Source of the DNA: Chondrosia reniformis
Taxonomy: Eukaryota; Porifera; Demospongiae; Chondrillida; Chondrillidae
DNA: 64,000 bases
Assembly: GCA_947172415.1 (NCBI GenBank)
Contig: OX359192.1
Span: forward strand, 4,776,501 to 4,840,500
Reading direction: 5' to 3'
The position numbers and the translations under genes were made by a program. Positions 56,835 to 64,000 of the stretch are shown here, piece by piece (position 1 is the first letter of the stretch; every line of letters starts with the position of its first letter). The notes under the pieces are model-generated. The model ran no database searches. It was not told the origin of the DNA and saw only the letters and a list, made by a program, of their open reading frames with translations.

Positions 56835-58145
56835 CGTGTTGTTAAGAGCAACTGATGACTGGAAGAAAGCCCTGGATCTTGGCCAGATTGTAGCCACAGT
56901 AATGATTGATCTCAGTAAAGCTTTTGACACCATCAATCACGACCTGCTGCTGAGGAAACTGAATGCCTATGGCATACAAGGTGCAGAATTGGCATTGGTT
57001 CACTGACTACTTGTCAGGGAGGAAACAGAGGGTGGTATTGAACAGTGTTCCATCAGAGTGGGCTAGGGTCACCATGGGTGTCCCCCAAGGATCTATCCTC
57101 GGACCCCTACTGTTTCTGTTGTTTGTGAATGACTTACCGGATGTTGTACAGGAGACATCCATTAACCTTTTTGCAGACGACACAGCCATCTACTCAGCGG
57201 ACTCTGACCCAACGGTGCTTGGAGAGAGAGTGGAGAAGGACCTAGGCAGAGTAACCCTTTGGATTCACTCCAATGGACTAAGACTGAATGTGGCAAAGAC
57301 ACAGCTGATGGTCCTTAGCAGAAGAGGGAGGCGTGAGGAGGCTGACTCTGTACGGGTGAAGATTGGGGAAGTGGAGCTACAACAACAAAGTTGTGTGAGG
57401 TACCTTGGAGTTGAGATCGACAGGGATCTGACGTGGAAGGCCCATATTCAGAAGGTATACAATCAGTGCATGGGAAAGCTGGCAGCAATCAGAAGAGCTG
57501 GGTCATACCTGCCCTGCCACATCAGGAAGCTGTTATACCAAGCGTTTGTGCTTCCACACCTGGACTACTGCTCGGTGGTATGGAACTCCTGTGGGTCAAC
57601 ACTGGGCAAGCGCATAGAGAGGGTGCAGAACTATGCCCTCAGGTTGATTTTGCGGAAGCCACCACTTACAAGTAGCGAATTGCTTAGACGGACACTGGGG
57701 TGGACTACCCTGGAAGTGAGAAGACGAAATGCATTGGTCTGTCAGGTCCATCGTTGTGTTACAAATCAAGCACCATCTTACCTCTCCTCTAAGTTCACAT
57801 CTAACTCAAGTCTACACTATGCAAAGACTCGAGGTTCAACCAAACTACATCTACCACATCCTAGGACTAAATTTTATCACGCAAGTTTTGAGTTTCAAGG
57901 TGCCAAGATGTTTAACAATCTACCCACGACTATCCGAGAGTTACAGGAGAGGAAGCTATTCAGGGATGCCGTGCTTAGACATAGAAGAGATTCTGACTTG
58001 TAGAATTAGCTGGATCACTATTTTCATTACTTTTGATATTGTTGTTGTTAACTGTTTAGTACAAAACTTTTTGTTTCTGTTTTTTTCCAGGACCTGTAGA
58101 TACAGCATTCCTGTTGTAAAATAAAATTCTATCTATCTATCTATA
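56835..58145 (+). pseudogene. 5'-truncated CR1/L2-like LINE, recently active in appearance
   Basis: It starts within the RT: TQDVLLRATDDWKKALDLGQ then IVATVMIDLSKAFDTINHDL. One extra base near 56990 shifts the frame, after which 346 codons are open to the stop at 58001: VTMGVPQGSILGPLLFLLFV, NLFADDTAIY (catalytic FADD), LRLNVAKTQLMVL, VRYLGVEIDRDLTWKAHI and FVLPHLDYCSVVW, in normal order. The 3' end has AAAATAAAATTCTATCTATC, a short-repeat tail typical of this clade. The intact reading frame and 5' truncation indicate a comparatively young insertion by target-primed reverse transcription. No endonuclease domain remains. Confidence 0.9.
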
Positions 58146-58840
58146 GTACAGCAAAATGGCCTTATGATTCCTAGGGGGTATCAAGCCTGCAACCCCTTAA
58201 ATACCTAGAAGTTCTAGCCAACGGGTTGGTCCTTCCTATAGGCTAATATAGGCTAGTCGTAAGTTGTGTTCATAAGCATGGTGTAGGCACTGTATATTGA
58301 TGTACATATGAAATCAGGGCAATATACGTACAGGGTTATAAGCAAGGTAGCTATAGGTGTAGTTATTGAAGAGAATCCCGTAACCATTAACTAGAAAATG
58401 ATGGTTTGCTAATGGAAGACATCCCTGGAAAGGAAGGTATACAGTACCAGACATGCCTCTTGATTACTAATAAGCAGTAGTTCCAACTACAAAATGATTG
58501 CTAACCAAGAGATCTTGTTTATGATAACCCATTAAGCAGAAGATACCACAACAGCTATCTGCTAATAAAAACCACCTATGTGTGTTAGTTATAACATTCT
58601 TCCATCCAAGAAGGGTAGGAACTATGTATGTACTTGGTTTCCATTTGTATGATGTAGCAGGAACTGAATACCAGAAAAGCTAATTGTGACTGTCCTGCAG
58701 GACAAGCCTAGCATACATACATGCATCTATCTGTCTATATCTGTCGCTATACATGCTACGTATGTACATATACACATATGAAGTAAAAAAAGCATTTAAC
58801 ATGATGTTAGAATTAGCAACATTGACTAGCACATATAAAA
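58146..58840. other. Spacer with no recognised feature
   Basis: Short ATCTATCTGTC-type microsatellites near 58725-58760. No gene seen. Confidence 0.4.
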
Positions 58841-58844
58841 ATTA

Positions 58845-59022
58845 CACAAACAAGACAGTCATCATATGATAAAGCTAATCATAAAGAAATTGCACACTGA
58901 CTGTGCACCATGTATGATAGTTGAATAGAGATGGTGTGTCCAAACATAGAAGTGATGTGCATGGTTCTTTCATATGCCATTTCTGCATGATTACCCTTAT
59001 CGCATGATCAATGTCTTGTGTC
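58845..59022. mobile_element. Hairpin MITE, family A, diverged copy
   Basis: It contains ACAAGACAGTCATCATATGA, CCAAACATAGAAGTGATGTG and TTACCCTTATCGCATGATCA, matching the 29.05-kb copy, but with poorly paired arms. It ends a few bases from a splice acceptor (next entry). Confidence 0.55.
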
Positions 59023-59029
59023 TTTACAG

Positions 59030-59267
59030 TTTGTCTTGCACTGAAGTGCTGAGACATAATGCTGGGTTAGATGCGTGGTCATGCACTGTGATGTGCAACG
59101 TTGAGAATGACATGAGGTACGCTACTGTAGATTCAGAAGACATCCTACAAGCTATGGCATTGTATAATATAATAGATTCAGAATTCAAAAATGGTCCTGG
59201 AGAGCCATGTATAACAGGTGTTTTTCATGAACCCAAGTATATTCCTACGATTGTAATTAAGAATTAA
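59030..59267 (+). CDS. Orphan terminal exon, unidentified protein
   Basis: The acceptor TGTCTTTACAG precedes an open frame entered in phase 2: LSCTEVLRHNAGLDAWSCTV, later AMALYNIIDSEFKNGPGEP and GVFHEPKYIPTIVIKN before TAA. The codon use and mixed composition look coding. I do not recognise the family and found no upstream exon, so it may be the remains of a gene or belong to an element. There is no signal peptide or membrane segment. Confidence 0.4.
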
Positions 59268-59634
59268 AAGTAAATGGAATACTGTATATTGGGAATTGAA
59301 TGCGTGTGTCAAAAGAATGCGAATTGCAAGTTTTGACTGTATGCGCAATCTTTTGATTTAACATCTCAGCAATTTTGTAGAAATGTCCTGTACACCTAAG
59401 CTTTATTTTGCATTCTTTTAACCATAATGTTGACTTATTACCCATACATCGCAATCTTTTACTCCTGCATTCAATTCCCGATATACGGTATACGTATTAT
59501 ACTTCTGCCAGATGTGCTAGTCACCATTACAGCACTGTCATCCCTTCTTCTAACATCACTCTTTAAATGTTTTCACTTCTTTTTTCTTGACAACATTAGA
59601 GAATACTCACTATACTCTCTGATAACATACGTAT

Positions 59635-60130
59635 GTATACTGTTGAACCTCTCTATAGACAAACGCCCTTGGGACCTATGAAAATATTCATTATGTTAGA
59701 CTTTAACAAAATGTTTTAAAAATCTAATTATGTGAAGTTACAAAACTTGTATTAACCATTTAGGCAGTGTTTGCAGTTTAGAAATGGCTGCCAAAACCAA
59801 ATTCATATGCCTTAATGAGAACACAAGGTTGTTATTCTTTGCTTCAATGTTTTGTGCAGCTGTAGAGACCATTTCTACCTACACTCAGTCACTAGAGGAT
59901 ACTGAAGATTTGTTAGACATGACAGAGAATTGGAGGTACGTAGTTTCAGAAAAACAAAGAGTTTTCAAAACAGTAAATGTTCGCTATAACTGGTCTTTAT
60001 TAAACTTTAGGATCGTTAACAAGGGGTATGTTTATACGGAACATAGTGCGTTCTCAGGTCTAAGTTTTCTGTATGTAGTGGGATAGTTATAGTCCATGTT
60101 AACTATACATAGAGAGGTTCAACTGTATAT
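59635..60130. mobile_element. MITE with TTGAACCTCTCTATA terminal inverted repeats
   Basis: The left end TACTGTTGAACCTCTCTATA and the reverse-complemented right end TACAGTTGAACCTCTCTATG lie next to TA on both sides, typical of Tc1/pogo-type MITEs. The interior frame at 59784-60086 is open for 100 codons but has no recognisable domain, so I do not call it a gene. Confidence 0.65.
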
Positions 60131-60605
60131 CTATTTTCACATTGTTTGGGGTGTTTGTACGCTCTTGCTGATATTAGACTATCATCTGATACATTAGCTT
60201 GTCTCACTTCTCAACCATGCATTTGGCTTGAACCAAAGAAATGAAAGCTCAGTACATTGCTCTTTTCAGATGTTACAATTAAGGAGTATGCCCACCACTG
60301 GTCAAAAAAGGAAATTGATTCGTGAACAATTCGGTTCCTGGCATCTAATACCCATCAACATACCAAGGGTTATGCCCAGACAAATTTACTGAAACTACTA
60401 CACTGTACAAGATAGTAACAGCATGCAAACCTGTGTTAAATAAATTCCTAAGGTAACCACTGCTTCAGGCACAAACTCTATATGTCCTTAGGGTCTTTGA
60501 AATCACTATCATCACTAATCCAGTGATGATAGTGAGACTTCAGAGTGTGAACCATTAAGTGTATATATATTTTTTCATCCAAGTCAGATCTACCCTCCTC
60601 ACTCT
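60131..60605. other. Spacer with no recognised feature
   Basis: No gene seen. Confidence 0.35.
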
Positions 60606-60905
60606 CAGTTTCCTTAGCTAAAATAGGAGAGCTTGAAAGAGTCACCAGAAAACAAAGGCTTGAATCAACAGTCAGATATAAGTTCTTTCTCCAGAAGGAC
60701 AACAGCATCGTTATCCTTCTAGCAGATAGAGGGAATGCTACAGTGGTCATAAACAGAACGGATTACCAGGAAAAGATAATGGACCTTCTTAGCAACCCCA
60801 CCTACAAACTGCTCAAGAGAGATCCTACCACTGGAGTGGAGAAGAAGGTCTCAGAGTCACTGAAGAAACTTGCAAAGAATGGTTACATCTCCGAGGGATA
60901 GAAGT
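60606..60905 (+). pseudogene. Penelope-like RT N-terminal fragment
   Basis: An open frame on plus reads IGELERVTRKQRLESTVRYK, NSIVILLADRGNATVVINRT, DYQEKIMDLLSNPTYKLLKR and KVSESLKKLAKNGYISEG then TAG. It matches, better preserved, the LPADKGNTTVVM..NKTYKRL segment at 12130-12240. The fragment stops before the RT catalytic motifs. Confidence 0.75.
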
Positions 60906-61848
60906 GACAACTGAACCCACAGTTCTCCATTACACCACAGATATACAGGTTACCAAAAACATGCAAGATAGCTGCTGTAAAATTGAAAAGCAAGGTCTTC
61001 CTCTTTTAATCCTAAAATCTTACTTAAGTAAAAAAAACTTTGGCCAAGACGGATTTTCTGCCTTGGTTACTCTTATTCGGTGTGGTAGGCTGCTGATCTG
61101 GTCAATAGCCTATCACACTTAATGCAGCTGGGCAAAAAAATCATAAAAGGCAACAAACATTGCATAGGATAAAATTGAACTAGGCTATTATGTGCTTTAA
61201 TAACATTAATGGAGAGGTGGCCCTAAGAGGTGTCAACTAATCTTGCCTATGCTTCTCTTAGTTTCTTATTTCTGTTACTTGCAATTTATTCATTTGCTGT
61301 AAGCCACGGCAGCCACGTCTTCCCAATTACGTACTCTCTTCTTTGACTACAGACATTTCCCCTTCTTTGATGATATCCTTCTATTGTTTCCATGGTGAGT
61401 ACCTGTTGGAGGTATGTTACTTTTCGTTGATGCAAATTGTGCACTATATGTTATATTTGGTGTTGGATATGCATCTGATTTTTCACCATCATAAACATGT
61501 TGGTACAAACTTGATGGTGCTGTAGTATGGGGAAATCATAGGTTAGCATAGTTGCCCAAACCAAACTATAGCCTCACTTCAGAACAAGTCAGAAAATAAT
61601 AGAAGTGGAGCTTCTTCTTGGCTCTTCCCATTGCACTGCAGATTTTACAGCATCTTTCCAGTGTTTTCCTTTTATTCCAAACTCCTAGCTCTATTCACAC
61701 TTTAAATATATTACACAATTAATTATACAGCATTGTTATACATACAAACATACATACATGCAATTAGTGATGTACACAACCGATGTACACAACCATGTCA
61801 TAATACTACTTAGGTGTCCTCATTTAGTAAGATTATATATGAATATAC
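60906..61848. other. Spacer with no recognised feature
   Basis: Short open frames only (60904-61122, 61343-61525), without recognisable content. Confidence 0.35.
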
Positions 61849-62547
61849 AGAGGTCCTTGCTTAATTACATACCCTCGGGATTGGACTAATATATTCGATT
61901 ATGGAATATATTCGATTATTCATATTGCGATATTTTGCGTTTTAATACATTTTACTATACTTGTACACACCCTTGTCACTTTCATAAGGCACTTTTAAGG
62001 GAACTGTACCGGTTCGAAAGAACTAAAATCTATATACGTAACAGTAGCTTTTGACATGAATTCTAACAGTGAAGGCAAAGTCTAAACATTTTACGCTGCC
62101 GGTAGTATTGCATTTACTGACTTGTTCTGTTCCATTGAAGGCACAATCCCTTCTCCTGCTGCAGGAGAGAGGATGAGCAGCTCGAACTGTATAATAATAT
62201 AAATATTTCATATGCGAGTGACTAATATACGTATAGCCAAATGTGTAACTAAGCTCAATTTTGATTCAGGAAGACGCTGTCTCCTTGTTTGCTCAATTTA
62301 AGTCGAAATTACAGGTCAGTTACAGTCAAATTCTTGATATAAATTGCCAATGCTTACGAAATTTACATTTTATTGGAATACTCGTAAGATTTGTATTCCA
62401 TTATACAGAATATTTGTTTAAGGAAAATTTCATTAACCAATTAAATTTCTATTGTCTGAGAAAGAAAACGTTTCTGTATAAGCCATATTCTAATAAGTAG
62501 TATATTCCTTAAAGCAATATGCTATTAAAGGGGGATCACTGTATATA
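61849..62547. mobile_element. Non-autonomous pogo/Tigger-like element (tentative)
   Basis: The left end TACAGAGGTCCTTGCTTAAT and the reverse-complemented right end TACAGTGATCCCCCTTTAAT share the CAG-GATCC-TTAA pattern and are flanked by TATA. TIRs are short and imperfect. The interior is AT-rich with no transposase. Confidence 0.45.
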
Positions 62548-62567
62548 TTAAAGCCCAATGAAGCAGC

Positions 62568-62625
62568 CAAGTAGTTCAAGTGTGGGGGCAGCAGCCCCAC
62601 GAGTTTTTAAACTCAAAATATTTGT
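62568..62625. repeat. Short palindromic repeat
   Basis: AGCCAAGTAGTTCAAGTGTG, GGGGCAGCAGCCCCACGAG, TTTTTAAACTC; the third copy of the family at 29455 and 42608. Confidence 0.6.
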
Positions 62626-62794
62626 TATACGTACAAGGGAAATATCTCTTTGTATATATTAATCGAAAGTACTGAGTAAATGTGTATGTTGTAATTATAA
62701 GTGTTAAAAGATAAAACAGGAGGTAGGTACGTGTACAGAATAATTTCGATAAAATAAATGCACACTTTGTAAGTAAGTGTACGTACGTATGTAT

Positions 62795-63100
62795 TATCCC
62801 AGGTACGGTACGTGTCACAAGTAACTTTACGAATTCCGCGGATCTGCCGTGTAGGTAATCCGCGGCTCTTCTGCGGAATCCTTGCAGAATATCCGCAGAT
62901 TCCTCCAAGGGTTCCGCGGAATCGTCGAAGGGCATCTGCGGGATCGTCAAAAAGCATCTGCGGAATCGTCAAAATCGTCAAAGGGCATCCGCTGAATCGT
63001 CAAAGGGTAGTCGTGAAATCGTCGCAGGGTTACTGTAGCCGTGAAATCGTCGAAAGGTAGCCGTAGAATAGTCGATCGATAGTTATTTAACGTGTTTAAC
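62795..63100 (+). mobile_element. MITE end with CGGTACGTGTCACAAG and tandem AATCGTC words
   Basis: It begins GGTACGGTACGTGTCACAAG then TAACTTTACGAATTCCGCGG, as in the 26.6-kb MITE (CGGTACGTGACATGAAAAAC). The interior is a run of GGAATCGTCAAAGGGCATC-like units of about 20-25 bp with CCGCGGAT words. The opposite end is not clear. Overlapping frames on both strands here are not genes. Confidence 0.5.
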
Positions 63101-63189
63101 AGCCGAAAAGGTCAAGTGTCACATACGGCATAGTTGTGGTCAACCAATATTTAATGCGCAATATTTGTTTAACAGCGCAAAAGGTCAAG

Positions 63190-63365
63190 TGTCATCTTAA
63201 AATTGTATTGCTAATCGTCGGAGAAGTGGTGATTATCCCCTCCAAGGCCAAGATTCTTCTCATCTGTGTCAATGTCCATTTACCCTCACACTGGGTCCAA
63301 AGGGCTACTATTCTTCCTCTTTGATATTCATTCAAAGGCATCTTAATGGTCAAAGTCGCAAAAGG
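63190..63365 (-). pseudogene. Transposase N-terminal helix-turn-helix fragment (Tc1-like)
   Basis: On minus: MPLNEYQRGRIVALWTQCEG then KWTLTQMRRILALEGIITTS, a paired-type helix-turn-helix with the MPLNEYERGRI-like start found in Tc1-type transposases of marine invertebrates. The frame stops after about 60 codons and no catalytic core follows. Confidence 0.55.
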
Positions 63366-63384
63366 CACACACACACTGAAAAAA

Positions 63385-63625
63385 CAAGATATCTATATGT
63401 TATATGCTGGGCATAATCTCGCACCTCGAGTGTGCACGTACATGTATACGTATAAAGGATACTTTAACGTTGATTTCGACCAATCAGATAACATTTTAAT
63501 ATTACACTTCGGTCTGTTTAATGTTTAATATTAAGCGGACCAGAATGTAAATAATATTATACGTATCTGATTGGCTGGGGATAATCTCGCACCTCCAGTG
63601 TGCACGTTTAAACGTTGTTACTCGT
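63385..63625. repeat. Flanking repeat with inverted and direct motifs
   Basis: ATAATCTCGCACCTCGAGTG at about 63411 and ATAATCTCGCACCTCCAGTG at about 63583 are direct repeats of 28 bp (through TGCACGT). Inside them ACCAATCAGAT and ATCTGATTGG face each other. Possibly ends of a small element or a duplicated promoter segment upstream of the ORF at 63650. Confidence 0.5.
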
Positions 63626-63649
63626 TATTAAACGTTATTGTTTGTGGAA

Positions 63650-63919
63650 ATGCTTGAGCTGAGGGACACTGGACCAGCATTGAGGTTTAGAACCACTAGA
63701 GGAATGGCCCTAACTCCTATCAGGATGGCAAGCCTAGATGAAGTTGGTGAAGATTCCCTTATTGACGAAGAAAGTACTCGGAAGTACCTTGAATCCTGTA
63801 AGAGTGCGGAGTACGTGCGTGTGGATGGGAAGCCAGGTCTCACTATACATCGGGGACGGTGCCGTTTCTGGACACCAATTGTAGTGTCCTCAGAGGTGGT
63901 CGGAACCGAGCCCGACTAA
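63650..63919 (+). CDS. Small intact ORF, unidentified
   Basis: ATG at 63650 (an in-frame ATG lies at 63638) opens 89 codons ending TAA at 63919: LELRDTGPALRFRTTRGMAL, MASLDEVGEDSLIDEESTRK and GLTIHRGRCRFWTPIVVSSE are the main parts. Composition is balanced and GC content is higher than the surroundings. There is no signal peptide, membrane segment or known motif. It is preceded by a repeated CGCACCTC-AGTGTGCACG block. It could be a small gene, an exon or a repeat-derived frame. Confidence 0.4.
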   Translation: MLELRDTGPALRFRTTRGMALTPIRMASLDEVGEDSLIDEESTRKYLESCKSAEYVRVDGKPGLTIHRGRCRFWTPIVVSSEVVGTEPD

Positions 63920-64000
63920 CCATTGTTTATCTGTAATGATTTTTTTGTGTGTGTTCAATTTATAAATTATAATAACAATTTAGAACCTGTGTATTATTTC

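Noticed and set aside
59784..60086. 100-codon plus frame as a gene
   Set aside because: It lies wholly inside a MITE with TTGAACCTCTCTATA ends and has no recognisable domain.
62576..63060. Frames of 82-124 codons on both strands
   Set aside because: They run through the AATCGTC word repeat and the MITE ends. No domain content.

Overview
The window is nuclear DNA of an invertebrate animal. It is AT-rich and intron-bearing, with GT-AG splice sites that keep frame, and it holds animal-type genes (Lbc-type RhoGEF, Lines homologue, BEN-domain protein) amid many eukaryotic transposons: Penelope-like and CR1/L2-like retroelements, Tc1, pogo and integrase-type DNA transposons, and MITEs. A marine animal, possibly a sponge, is my best guess. 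No prokaryotic operon, CRISPR array, rRNA or tRNA was seen.

Layout. 1-1300 is a degenerate minisatellite. 1861-6979 is a decayed ~5.1 kb DNA transposon with terminal inverted repeats, carrying a HECT-like gene (+) and an integrase-type transposase (-) that converge. 7126-22728 (-) is a three-exon coiled-coil protein gene whose two long introns are full of retroelement debris. It starts 268 bp from the divergent gene 22997-28037 (+), a Lines (LINS1-like) homologue in three exons. 28.4-32 kb holds hairpin MITEs and Penelope-like elements. 32757-35058 (-) is part of an unidentified multi-exon gene, possibly IP3-receptor related, with a 26-bp minisatellite touching one splice donor. 35.4-37.5 kb holds a DUF6589-like fragment (+) and a RecQ-like helicase fragment (-), tail to tail. 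37.7-39.1 kb holds GIY-YIG pieces of Penelope-like elements. 39872-55850 (-) is at least eleven exons of a large Lbc-type RhoGEF, including an 11-nt microexon and a 1.6 kb tandem-repeat-coding exon; one intron hosts a BEN-domain gene or pseudogene on the other strand. The rest (56.8-64 kb) holds a 5'-truncated LINE, MITEs, a Penelope fragment, one orphan exon and a small intact ORF at the right edge.

The three main genes were assembled from splice signals and codon phase. Summed exon lengths are multiples of three: 1237 aa for the coiled-coil protein, 569 aa for Lines, and 2070 aa for the visible part of the RhoGEF. The most striking non-coding signal is a set of hammerhead-ribozyme-like motifs in Penelope-type repeats. 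The best, at 38505-38550 (-) and 20044-20085 (-), have an intact core, a stem II hairpin, a palindromic mini stem III and a pairing stem I. Hammerheads in Penelope-like elements are already described as a class; these particular copies are read directly from the sequence.
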